DNA of 6,498 nucleotides from UQRS01 sp964481575 (GTDB lineage Bacteria > Bacillota > Clostridia > Oscillospirales > Acutalibacteraceae), in assembly GCA_964481575.1 (NCBI GenBank), contig CAYZTR010000067.1, positions 1-6,498 of the forward strand, given 5' to 3'. Both the position numbers and the translations under genes were made by a program. Numbering within the stretch: position 1 is the first letter of the stretch; every line of letters begins with the position of its first letter. Of this stretch, positions 1 to 6,263 are shown piece after piece. The notes beneath the pieces were generated by a model, which was given only the letters and a program-made list of their open reading frames with translations, did no database searches and was not told where the DNA came from.

Positions 1-1089
1 GGTTATGATGTGGCGGCACTGGAGTCCGCTTACAACAGCACTGTTTCTGCTTTTGATACGTTGCGTGAGGGTGCCTCTAAGGTGGGTGCTAATTCCATAA
101 CATTGATTTCAGATCCTATTGGTAATACCAATGAAAAGTCTGATAGCCTTTTTGATGGTGTAGCAAGTGGTAATAATAAGCTGTGCGGTAAAGGCGACCA
201 AATGTTACAACCCATTCAGTTCCAAGTTGCTTCCAATTTTCCTGTGATTGGCTATACTTTTACAAGCGCCAATGATACTTATAATAATACTGCCCGGAAT
301 CCTTTGTGGTGGACCCTTTCCGGCTCTGAGGATGGGGAGAACTGGACTGAAATTCAGGCAGTTTATAACGCGAGCCTTCCCACTGGGTCGTCATCAAACT
401 TCTATGAAGAGTCTGACGTGTTCTATTTGCCGGAGGCATCGGAGTATGAATATTATCAACTGCAGTTCTATGAGACCGTTACCTTGCAGCTGTCCGAAAT
501 GACGTTATATACTTCGGATTATACACTTGATTATAGTGTATCTGAATCTGTTGCACCTACTGTATATGCTGGTGGCTATACGCTCAGTGCCTGTAGCAAT
601 AATAGTTGTGGTGTTTATGAAGTTTCGGCTGTATCCGCTGCTCTGCCCCTTGGCGTAAATGTGGCGTTGGGTACTTCTACAGCATCTACGGATTCTGATG
701 GTATTACTGCAATTTCCGGAAAATATGATCTCACCTGGAATGTGGAATTGATTAACGCATTGAACGATCAATTCACATACTTTAATGGAAATTATGATGT
801 AGTAGATCATGGTGTGATTGTGACAGCTACGGAAGAGAATATGGATGCTTATTTAGCGGATTTGCAAGATATAAGTTCTAACACCACAGGGGATGGACTG
901 GTTTCTGTAACTGGAACAGTATTTGTGCGCTCCTTTGGCGATACAGCCTACAGTAATTTTAGCTACCGTTTGCTGAATGTTACGGAAGGCAAGAGTAGAT
1001 ACGTAGCCTTTTATTTCATTTACTCGGATGAAAACGGTGAGAATCAAACTATAGTATTGTCTGCGAAAGATTCTTGTATGGCACAATAG
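1..1089 (+). CDS. C-terminal part of a large secreted protein with an F5/8 type C (discoidin)-like module (5' end outside window)
   Basis: The frame is open to the left edge (first codons Gly-Tyr-Asp), so the GTG at 10 is probably an internal valine and the gene starts upstream. 362 residues are visible. Visible residues about 45-172 look like an F5/8 type C/discoidin-like beta-sandwich: a segment around an Asn-Asp pair (91-92), then RNPLWWTLSGSEDGENW (99-115), which fits the common RDPxxWxLxGSxDGxxW signature, and a closing strand ending near TLYTS (168-172). Such modules usually bind glycans on secreted or surface proteins. Residues about 173-362 form a second Thr/Ser/Asn-rich, beta-predicted region that I do not recognise. 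No LPXTG, dockerin or C-terminal membrane segment is seen, so the attachment mode is unknown. The base composition is more AT-rich than that of the neighbouring genes. The 50-codon gene at 1110 follows after 20 bp and is probably co-transcribed. Confidence 0.75.
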   Translation, partial: GYDVAALESAYNSTVSAFDTLREGASKVGANSITLISDPIGNTNEKSDSLFDGVASGNNKLCGKGDQMLQPIQFQVASNFPVIGYTFTSANDTYNNTARNPLWWTLSGSEDGENWTEIQAVYNASLPTGSSSNFYEESDVFYLPEASEYEYYQLQFYETVTLQLSEMTLYTSDYTLDYSVSESVAPTVYAGGYTLSACSNNSCGVYEVSAVSAALPLGVNVALGTSTASTDSDGITAISGKYDLTWNVELINALNDQFTYFNGNYDVVDHGVIVTATEENMDAYLADLQDISSNTTGDGLVSVTGTVFVRSFGDTAYSNFSYRLLNVTEGKSRYVAFYFIYSDENGENQTIVLSAKDSCMAQ

Positions 1090-1109
1090 TACGAAAGGAA
1101 TGAATTGGT

Positions 1110-1262
1110 ATGAACGATCTTTATGAAATCCCGAAAATGGAAACTGTTTTGTATACAAGCCAGGATTTGATTATGACCACATCTGGTGATATCAACACAA
1201 CAGACGGCACCACTTCTGCACCACGCTGGAGCAACGAGGTTGACTTTGGTGATGATGAATAA
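1110..1262 (+). CDS. 50-residue peptide with N-terminal YEIPKMETV and an acidic C-terminus, unknown function
   Basis: ATG at 1110 to TAA at 1260-1262, preceded by AAAGGA about 10 bp upstream. The peptide has three parts. A front block, YEIPKMETVLY (5-15), leads into QDLIMTTSGD (18-27). A Thr-rich middle follows (29-36). The tail is acidic with one Trp and ends in DFGDDE. There is no signal peptide or membrane segment. The pattern Tyr-x-x-Pro-x-x-Glu, then Asp-x-Ile-x-Thr-Ser-Gly, resembles short peptides I have seen beside surface-protein genes of gut Clostridia and Bacteroidales. No function is established to my knowledge. It lies 20 bp after the discoidin-like protein and just before a strong terminator, so it is probably the last gene of that transcript. 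A leader-plus-core (RiPP-like) layout is conceivable, but no modification enzyme is in the window. Its coding status rests on the RBS, position and residue pattern. Confidence 0.7.
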   Translation: MNDLYEIPKMETVLYTSQDLIMTTSGDINTTDGTTSAPRWSNEVDFGDDE

Positions 1263-1304
1263 GCTTTAATGCTTGGAACTTTGTGGTAAAATTCAATCCA
1301 TTAC

Positions 1305-1346
1305 AAGCAGCAGGCAACGGCGTGGAGCGGTTGCCTGCTGCTTTTC
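1305..1346 (+). terminator. Rho-independent terminator after the surface-protein/peptide unit
   Basis: A perfect 14-bp stem has left arm AAGCAGCAGGCAAC (1305-1318) and right arm GTTGCCTGCTGCTT (1330-1343). The loop is 11 nt and a T-rich tail (TTTTCTCTGTTG) follows. It sits 42 bp after the stop of the 50-codon gene and separates that unit from the alarmone synthetase. Confidence 0.93.
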
Positions 1347-1386
1347 TCTGTTGTTCATTCTTTCCATACAAATCCTTCATGTTTTG

Positions 1387-1418
1387 TTGAAGAACTGTTT
1401 ACAGTTCCTTTGTATAAT
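1387..1418 (+). promoter_or_regulatory. Candidate promoter of the alarmone synthetase gene with an inverted repeat in the spacer
   Basis: A consensus -10 TATAAT lies at 1413-1418, 37 bp before the ATG at 1456. At the usual 17-bp distance there is no good -35 (AAGAAC). TTGAAG at 1387-1392 would match 4 of 6 bases but leaves a 20-bp spacer. That spacer holds most of a perfect 7-2-7 inverted repeat, GAACTGT TT ACAGTTC (1392-1407). The -10 element is convincing. The -35 and operator role are inferred. Confidence 0.55.
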
Positions 1419-1455
1419 TTAAGGGAAGAAATCCTGTGGAGAAAGGAGGGAAGCA

Positions 1456-2088
1456 ATGCTTTCTTCGGAAGAAATGCAGCCGCTGCCCATTTCATCGGCC
1501 CAGCGGAACCAGCTTCAGTGCCAAATGCAGCTGTATAATGCCGCCATGCGGGAGGTGCGGGCCAAGCTGGAAAATTGGGATGAGGAATTTAAGATCCGCT
1601 TTTCTCACAATCCTATTCATCATATTAAACACAGGCTGAAAACTCTGCCCAGTATCCTGCGGAAGCTGGATCGGAAGCAGGTGGAATTTTCGGTGGAGGC
1701 TATGGCGGAGCATCTGCATGATATTGCTGGTGTTCGGGTCATCTGCCATTATATCGATGATGTGTACCATGTAGTGGCGCTGCTGCAAAACAGCGGCATG
1801 GAGATACTGGGCGAGAAGGATTATATCCAGAGGCCCAAGGAAAACGGATATCGCAGCTATCATATGGTGGTTTCGGTGCCGGTGCAGCTATCTGACCGGG
1901 TGGAGCAGGTGGCCGTGGAGATCCAACTGCGTACCATCGCCATGGATATGTGGGCCAGTCTGGAACACGAAATGGCCTATAAATCCGACCAGCAGGAGTC
2001 CAGCAACAAAGAATGGCTCCTGAAAACCTGTGCGGATGAGCTGGCCAAAATTGATGAGAATATGCAGAATATTTACCGTGTTTTATAA
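1456..2088 (+). CDS. relQ: Small alarmone synthetase, RelQ/YjbM type GTP pyrophosphokinase (RelA/SpoT synthetase domain)
   Basis: This enzyme is expected to transfer pyrophosphate from ATP to GDP/GTP, making the stringent-response alarmones ppGpp/pppGpp in the cytoplasm. The 210 residues match the length of the single-domain RelQ (YjbM) class and leave no room for hydrolase, TGS or ACT domains. Visible motifs in order: basic ATP-binding segment IKHRLKT (57-63); DIAGVRV (89-95) with the metal-ligand Asp89; KENGYRSYH (128-136), the G-loop with the Tyr132 expected to stack on the guanine; VEIQLRT (154-160) with catalytic Glu155; and WASLEHEMAYK (166-176). A helical C-terminal tail (183-208) fits the tetramerisation helices of RelQ. 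All key residues are present, so it should be active. The ATG at 1456 has AGGAGG (1444-1449) six bases upstream, which fixes the start. It stands alone: terminator before, convergent regulator genes after. RelP (YwaC) is the main alternative, but the length and DIAGVRV/KENGYRS context favour RelQ. Confidence 0.92.
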   Translation: MLSSEEMQPLPISSAQRNQLQCQMQLYNAAMREVRAKLENWDEEFKIRFSHNPIHHIKHRLKTLPSILRKLDRKQVEFSVEAMAEHLHDIAGVRVICHYIDDVYHVVALLQNSGMEILGEKDYIQRPKENGYRSYHMVVSVPVQLSDRVEQVAVEIQLRTIAMDMWASLEHEMAYKSDQQESSNKEWLLKTCADELAKIDENMQNIYRVL

Positions 2089-2314
2089 GCCGGGTATTTT
2101 GTTGTTGCCAGCCAATGTTTGGCGTTTCCTAAGGCCGCCCACTCCATGGGTCAAAGCTTTGGCTGCATATACACAGAAATGGACGAACGAAGTTCAGGTT
2201 TTAGAGCGCTAATTTGTTCACAACCTGGGGCCTTCCAGAAAGACCTTTTGCGCCATGCAACTTCGCATCCCGTTATGAGGGGAACGGTTGGAACGTGTCC
2301 TTGTTGTTTTCAAA
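2089..2314. other. 226-bp stretch after relQ with no recognisable gene
   Basis: No frame here has a ribosome binding site plus a protein-like translation, and no tRNA or known small-RNA shape is apparent. It has no terminator hairpin until 2315, so the relQ message probably carries it as a long 3' untranslated region. It could be a degraded gene remnant or hide a small RNA. I see no evidence that decides this. Confidence 0.5.
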
Positions 2315-2362
2315 AAAAAGCCCCGCCTTCCGGTAACAGTTTGCCGGATGACGGGGCTTTTT
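2312..2362. terminator. Bidirectional terminator between relQ and the regulator array
   Basis: An 11-bp outer stem, AAAAAGCCCCG (2315-2325) with CGGGGCTTTTT (2352-2362), encloses an inner TCCGG/CCGGA stem (2329-2333 with 2344-2348). On the plus strand it ends in five Ts. On the minus strand it ends in eight Ts (complement of A2312-2319). It lies 9 bp after the stop of regulator A and can end both the relQ message and the four-gene regulator message. Confidence 0.93.
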
Positions 2363-2371
2363 CTGGTCCAT

Positions 2372-3274
2372 TTATTTTTCTTTCTGAGTCAGGTAAATTT
2401 CCCGGAATTTTCGGGGGGAGACTCCTTTTTGTGCTTTGAATTTTTGGATAAAATACCCCGGATTGGAATACCCCACCTGCAGTGCGATTTCGCTAATGGT
2501 GGCATCGGTGGTTCCCAGCAGCCGTTCCGCTTCGGCAATCCGCCGGGCATTCAGGTACTCGCTGAAGGTTGTGCCGATAGACTGTCGGAATTGGTGGGAA
2601 AAGTAACTGTAGCTTAAATTGCAGAGTCGGGCCATATCGGCCACTTCTATGGGTTCTGCATAATGTTCCTCCACATAGGAAAGGGTCTTTTGCAGATTAT
2701 GGGTTCCCATTTTGGAAGGGCAGGTTTTGTTACTGAACAACAGATCGTTCTGGTTCCAATGCCGCAGGATCCAGGTGAAGATGCGGCAAAGAGCCGCGCG
2801 AATGGCCAGTTCAAAGCCGTAGCTTTGCTCCTGGGATTCCCGGCAGATCTCCTTGAGACAGGTGGGTACAATGGATTCCGCCAGCTCGCCGGCCTTCAGC
2901 AGTCGGGGGTGCTTATAATCCTGAAACAGGAAGGGCAGGGCGTACTGCGCTTCAAAGACCGAACAGGTGGTATTATAAAGAATTTCCGGTTCCAGCTTAA
3001 TGACCCATTGGGCCGCGTCCAGCTCGCTTTCACAGTAATTTCGGTGTACTTCCCAGGAATTGATTACCAACAGATCCCCTTTGGAGAACCGGTATTCTGT
3101 CTCTCCGCCCAATACTGCCCGATATTCGCCTTTGACACAGTAGAGCATTTCAATTTTAGAGTGGACATGATCACTAGCCAGGGGACATTTACCGTAATGA
3201 TGTTGGAATTCCACTTCAGTATTGGTGGGAACCCCCTGGTAAGTAAATTTTTTTTCGACCCAAACGTCAGACAT
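2372..3274 (-). CDS. AraC-family transcriptional regulator A (cupin sensor + double HTH), last gene of the array
   Basis: A predicted cytoplasmic transcription factor of 300 residues. The N-terminal cupin sensor (about 10-125) keeps HVHSKIE (36-42) and GDLLVINSWEVH (66-77), the His-x-His, Glu and distal His positions of cupin sites. A helical linker (about 128-200) contains FTWILRHWN. The AraC/XylS DNA-binding domain (about 201-295) has HTH1 with recognition segment SYSYFSHQFRQ (221-231) and HTH2 with GYSNPGYFIQKF (268-279), then GVSPRKFR. The ATG at 3274 is chosen because GGAG lies six bases ahead of it. A TTG at 3286 is in frame but has no better site and adds only four residues. By hand alignment its sensor is closest to that of B (about 80% identical), while its DNA-binding domain is closest to that of D (about 78% against 59% with B). 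Two hairpins precede it (3292-3354). The ligand is unknown. AraC proteins with this layout usually control sugar or glycan uptake genes. Confidence 0.93.
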   Translation of the reverse strand: MSDVWVEKKFTYQGVPTNTEVEFQHHYGKCPLASDHVHSKIEMLYCVKGEYRAVLGGETEYRFSKGDLLVINSWEVHRNYCESELDAAQWVIKLEPEILYNTTCSVFEAQYALPFLFQDYKHPRLLKAGELAESIVPTCLKEICRESQEQSYGFELAIRAALCRIFTWILRHWNQNDLLFSNKTCPSKMGTHNLQKTLSYVEEHYAEPIEVADMARLCNLSYSYFSHQFRQSIGTTFSEYLNARRIAEAERLLGTTDATISEIALQVGYSNPGYFIQKFKAQKGVSPRKFREIYLTQKEK

Positions 3275-3291
3275 GAGAATCTCCAATCCTG

Positions 3292-3308
3292 TCGCCGGAG
3301 GGCGGCGA
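3292..3308 (-). other. Small GC-rich hairpin just upstream of the regulator A ribosome binding site
   Basis: Plus-strand TCGCCG (3292-3297) pairs with CGGCGA (3303-3308) around a 5-nt loop. On the minus-strand message it sits about 7 nt before the GGAG that serves regulator A. Such a hairpin could affect translation or 5' stability. It is short, so chance is possible. Confidence 0.4.
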
Positions 3309-3326
3309 TATCACATTCAAAACCAC

Positions 3327-3354
3327 CCAAAAGACCCCATTTGCAGTCTTTTGG
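3327..3354 (-). other. Intergenic hairpin between regulators B and A
   Basis: Perfect 9-bp arms CCAAAAGAC (3327-3335) and GTCTTTTGG (3346-3354) with a 10-nt loop, 11 bp after the stop of regulator B. On the minus strand it is followed by GTGGTTTTG rather than a clean T run. It is therefore at best a weak or partial terminator, or a processing/stability hairpin inside the operon message. Confidence 0.5.
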
Positions 3355-3365
3355 AAAGATATACT

Positions 3366-4274
3366 TTAGCGCAGATGCTGTTTGGTTTCCGTCTGGAAGA
3401 TGGATCTGAACTTTCCGGGCGAAATCCCTTTGCACTTGCGGAACTTCTGAATAAAGTAGGCGGTATCGCCATAACCGGACATAGAAGCGATTTCCTGGAT
3501 GTTGTAGGTTGTTTCACAAAGGAGTTTTTCCGCCTGGGTGATCCGGTAGGAATTCAGATAATCCTTAAAGGTGGTTCCCACCGTTTGATGAAACAGGTGA
3601 GAGAAATAACTGTAGCTGTAATTGCACAGCTCAGCCACCTGGGCTGTTTCAATGGGTTCCCGATAATGGATTGCAACATAATCAAAAACCTGCTGCAACC
3701 AGAGCAGGTTTTCGGCCCCGCTGGCGGCAGCAATCCAATGAAACTCTCCGGTACTATTCCAATGCCGGAGAATCCAGGTGAAAATTTGGCAAAGATTGGT
3801 ACGGATGGCAAGCTCAAAACCATATTGCTGGGTTTCTGCTTCCTGAAAAAGATTATTCAAACATTCCGGGACAACAGAACCTGCCAGTTCCTCTGCCCGC
3901 AGCAGCCGGGGATGCTGATAATCCTGAAATAAAAAGGGACGCACGTACTGTGCCTCGAAGATGGAGCAGGCGGAATTGTAGAGAATCTCCGGCTCCAGTT
4001 TAATGACCCACTGGGCGGCGTCCTGATCTGTTTCGCAATAGTTGCGGTGAACCTCCCAGGAGTTAATCATTAGCAGGTCACCTTTGGAAAACAGATACTC
4101 TGTTTCCCCCAGCACGGCGCGGTATTTCCCCTCTATGCAATACAGCATTTCAATCTTGGAATGAATATGATCCTGGGCCAAAGGGGATTTGCCGTGATGC
4201 TGCTGCAATTCCACCTCGGTACTGGTTGGCAGCCCCTTATAGGTTCGCTTTTCTTCTATCCTTACTTTTTTCAT
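3366..4274 (-). CDS. AraC-family transcriptional regulator B (cupin sensor + diverged double HTH)
   Basis: 302 residues. The cupin sensor (about 10-125) has HIHSKIE (36-42) and GDLLMINSWEVH (65-76), so the possible metal/ligand site is intact. The linker has FTWILRHWN (165-173). The DNA-binding domain covers about 200-294, with HTH1 recognition segment SYSYFSHLFHQ (220-230). HTH2 is the most altered of the four: it reads EIASMSGYGDTAYFIQKF where the others read I(A/S)LQVGY(x)(D/N)P(x)YFIQKF, so LQV and the conserved Pro are replaced. The linker before the HTH (about 174-195, Ala/Trp-containing) is also unlike its neighbours. The start is clear: GGAGG five bases before the ATG at 4274. The sensor is about 80% identical to that of A by hand count, but the DNA-binding domain only about 59% (63% to D). 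It lies 91 bp ahead of A and 90 bp after the end of C on the same strand. It probably senses a ligand like that of A but may prefer a slightly different site (inference). Confidence 0.93.
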   Translation of the reverse strand: MKKVRIEEKRTYKGLPTSTEVELQQHHGKSPLAQDHIHSKIEMLYCIEGKYRAVLGETEYLFSKGDLLMINSWEVHRNYCETDQDAAQWVIKLEPEILYNSACSIFEAQYVRPFLFQDYQHPRLLRAEELAGSVVPECLNNLFQEAETQQYGFELAIRTNLCQIFTWILRHWNSTGEFHWIAAASGAENLLWLQQVFDYVAIHYREPIETAQVAELCNYSYSYFSHLFHQTVGTTFKDYLNSYRITQAEKLLCETTYNIQEIASMSGYGDTAYFIQKFRKCKGISPGKFRSIFQTETKQHLR

Positions 4275-4364
4275 AATATCCTCCGTGATTGTTTTACAAC
4301 AGTGGGGAGTGAACAGTATCAGATGAACGGTTTATTGACAAATGCTCCGGAATCTGTATGGTGA

Positions 4365-5261
4365 TTAACTCTTTGCTTTTTCCCGGCAAATGGTGCGGAA
4401 TTTACCGGGAGAAACGCCCTTTTTCTTCCGGAACTTTTGAATAAAGTAGGCCGGATCCCCGTATCCCACCTGCAACGCAATATCAGTTACGGTGGCATCG
4501 GTGGTATACAGCAGTCGTTCGGCTTCTGCCATGCGCCGCGCATTCACATATTCATTAAAAGTACAGCCGGTTGTCTGGCGGAATAGGTGAGAAAAATAGC
4601 TATAACTGAAATTGCATCGTTCGGCCATTTTGCTGGCTTCCAGCGGCTGGTTGAAATTCTTATCAATATAATCCAGAACCTGCTGAAGCCACTGGCGGGT
4701 TTCCAAGGCCGATTTGTTTCGCTGGCGGTTGATCATCTCATTCTGATTCCAATACCGAAGAATCCAGGCGAACATATGGCACAGGGCAGCCCGAAGCTCC
4801 AGCTCATAGCCGTAAGCGGCATTCTCCCATTCTTCCATGATGTTTTGCAAAATTTTAGGCACCGGAGAATGCTCCAGTTCAACAGCCTTCAGCAGTCGGG
4901 GGTGCCGGTAATCCACCATGGAAAAGGGGAGAGCGTACTGGGCTTCATGAACCGAACAGCTGGTATTATACAACACCTCAGTGGGAACCTTCAGAACCCA
5001 ATAGCTGTTTTCACCCTGACATAAAGTGGCAGTTTCGTGCACCTCCCAGGAGTTGATTAACAGTAAATCTCCCGGTGCCAAAATATATTCTTTGCCGTTG
5101 AGGATGGCCTGATATCCCCCGGTGGTACAATACAGCACTTCAATGCGGGAGTGCATATGCGGCCGGGCAATGGGATTGATATTCAAATGGGTTTGGCGAT
5201 CAGCCTCAATAGTAGCCAGAACGCCGTGATATAGAGGGATGGATTCCTTTGGCACCTGCAT
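4365..5261 (-). CDS. AraC-family transcriptional regulator C (cupin sensor + double HTH)
   Basis: 298 residues from the ATG at 5261, which has AGGTGA about five bases upstream. The frame stays open for 54 more codons, but that stretch lies largely over the end of regulator D in another frame, has no ribosome binding site and does not align with the paralogues, so it is not coding. The cupin sensor (about 9-124) has HMHSRIE (35-41) and GDLLLINSWEVH (64-75). It shares YWVxKVPT (87-94) and SPVP (132-135) with D but not with A or B. The linker has FAWILRYWN (164-172). HTH1 recognition segment is SYSYFSHLFRQ (219-229), and HTH2 has GYGDPAYFIQKF (266-277). By hand count C and D are about 57% identical in the sensor and 70% in the DNA-binding domain. 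It starts 31 bp after the end of D, so D and C are almost certainly co-transcribed. Confidence 0.93.
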   Translation of the reverse strand: MQVPKESIPLYHGVLATIEADRQTHLNINPIARPHMHSRIEVLYCTTGGYQAILNGKEYILAPGDLLLINSWEVHETATLCQGENSYWVLKVPTEVLYNTSCSVHEAQYALPFSMVDYRHPRLLKAVELEHSPVPKILQNIMEEWENAAYGYELELRAALCHMFAWILRYWNQNEMINRQRNKSALETRQWLQQVLDYIDKNFNQPLEASKMAERCNFSYSYFSHLFRQTTGCTFNEYVNARRMAEAERLLYTTDATVTDIALQVGYGDPAYFIQKFRKKKGVSPGKFRTICREKAKS

Positions 5262-5292
5262 GATTTCACCTGTTTTCTTAATGCCCATGCAT

Positions 5293-6192
5293 TTAATGCT
5301 GGCCCGTTTGCTCCTGATAAATGGCACGGAATTTTCTGGGGGAGACCCCTTTCTGTTTCCGGAACTTTTGAATAAAATAGGCAGGATCAGCATACCCCAC
5401 CTGCAATGAAATTTCGCTGACATTCAGGTCGGTGGTACAGAGTAGTTTTTCTGCTTCGGCGATCCGTCGGGCGTTGAGATATTCATTAAAAGTGGAACCC
5501 ACCGATTGCCGAAATTGATGGGAAAAGTAACTGTAACTGACATTGCACAGCTCTGCCATCTGAGAAACCTCCAGCGGTTCAGCAAAATGCTCTTCCACGT
5601 AGGTCAGAACCCGCTGTAAATTGGTAAATCCGTTTTTTGCAACGTCGCTTTTTGTCCCCTGAATCAGATCGTTTCGGTTCCAGTACCGCAGGATCCAGGT
5701 AAAAATGCGGCAAATAGAAGCGCGAATAGACAGTTCATAGCCGTAGGACTGAGATTCCCATTCTTGGAAAATGTCTGACAGGCAGCCAGGCACCGGAGAA
5801 TCCACCAATTCTACCGCTTTCAGCACCCGGGGGTGTTTGTAGTTGCTAAATAAAAAAGGAAGGGCATACTGTGCTTCATAAACGGAACAGGTTGAATTAT
5901 AAAGCAGGTCTGTCGGCACCTTAACCACCCAATAGGCGTTTTCACGTTCCTCCAGGCTGCGTACTGCGTGCACCTCCCAAGAGTTAATCAGCAGCAGATC
6001 TCCGGCTGAAAAGGAATAGTCAATCCCGTTCAGAACCGCGTGATAGGAACCGCTGGTGCAGTATAGCATTTCTATTTTGGAGTGAATATGTGGGTAAGCA
6101 ATCTGGTGCTGCCCGCCGTTCGGTTGATACTCAACCTCTAAGGTAGCAGGTACGCCCCGGTGCATCCGCTGGGTTTCTTTTTGCACATTCAT
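5293..6192 (-). CDS. AraC-family transcriptional regulator D (cupin sensor + double HTH), first gene of the array
   Basis: 299 residues. The cupin sensor (about 10-124) has HIHSKIE (35-41) and GDLLLINSWEVH (64-75). The linker (about 127-199) has FTWILRYWN (164-172). The AraC DNA-binding domain (about 199-292) has HTH1 recognition segment SYSYFSHQFRQ (219-229), HTH2 with GYADPAYFIQKF (266-277) and GVSPRKFR (282-289). The ATG at 6192 is the only sensible start. Its GGAGG lies about 11 bases upstream, a rather long spacing, which might mean modest translation. It is the promoter-proximal gene, 34 bp from the -10 element. Upstream across the divergent region a gene for an exported protein begins on the other strand, the usual arrangement for an AraC protein controlling its neighbour. 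Its DNA-binding domain is about 78% identical to that of A, but its sensor only about 58%. The ligand is unknown. Confidence 0.93.
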   Translation of the reverse strand: MNVQKETQRMHRGVPATLEVEYQPNGGQHQIAYPHIHSKIEMLYCTSGSYHAVLNGIDYSFSAGDLLLINSWEVHAVRSLEERENAYWVVKVPTDLLYNSTCSVYEAQYALPFLFSNYKHPRVLKAVELVDSPVPGCLSDIFQEWESQSYGYELSIRASICRIFTWILRYWNRNDLIQGTKSDVAKNGFTNLQRVLTYVEEHFAEPLEVSQMAELCNVSYSYFSHQFRQSVGSTFNEYLNARRIAEAEKLLCTTDLNVSEISLQVGYADPAYFIQKFRKQKGVSPRKFRAIYQEQTGQH

Positions 6193-6225
6193 GTAGGGTG
6201 TTTCCTCCGCAAGTTTGTTTTTTTT

Positions 6226-6254
6226 ATTATATAAAATATTTTATATTTTTGCAA
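6226..6254 (-). promoter_or_regulatory. Sigma-A-type promoter of the four-regulator operon
   Basis: Read on the minus strand: TTGCAA (-35, 6249-6254), exactly 17 bp, then TATAAT (-10, 6226-6231), a perfect -10. It lies 34 bp ahead of the regulator D start codon. This is the only strong promoter I find ahead of any of the four genes, which supports one transcript ending at the terminator at 2312-2362. Confidence 0.85.
6229..6246. repeat. 18-bp perfect palindrome inside the operon promoter
   Basis: ATATAAAATATTTTATAT is fully self-complementary. It fills the space between the -35 and -10 boxes and overlaps the -10. Its placement suits a repressor site, but it is made only of A and T and could reflect local composition. 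Confidence 0.55.
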
Positions 6255-6263
6255 GGTCTAATG

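Noticed and set aside
1436..1639. 67-codon open frame overlapping the start of relQ
   Set aside because: It begins inside the relQ leader, is Cys/Ser-rich in an out-of-frame manner and is displaced by the clear relQ gene.
2119..2439. 106-codon open frame after relQ
   Set aside because: It runs through the terminator hairpin and into the antisense of regulator A, has no RBS and no recognisable motif.
3275..3286. TTG start adding four residues to regulator A
   Set aside because: The ATG at 3274 is correctly spaced from GGAG and matches the N-terminal length of the paralogues.
2663..3932. Long plus-strand open frames across regulators A and B (2663-3409, 3273-3932)
   Set aside because: They run antisense to well-supported AraC genes, lack ribosome binding sites and give no protein-like motifs. 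They are by-products of the coding strand's composition.
4313..4341. Possible internal minus-strand promoter (TTGTCA, 17 bp, TACTGT) ahead of regulator B
   Set aside because: The -10 matches poorly. It is too weak to call against the consensus promoter ahead of regulator D, though a secondary promoter is not excluded.
5262..5423. 54-codon N-terminal extension of regulator C
   Set aside because: It lies mostly over the end of regulator D in a different frame, has no RBS, and does not align with the other three regulators. The ATG at 5261 has AGGTGA just ahead of it.
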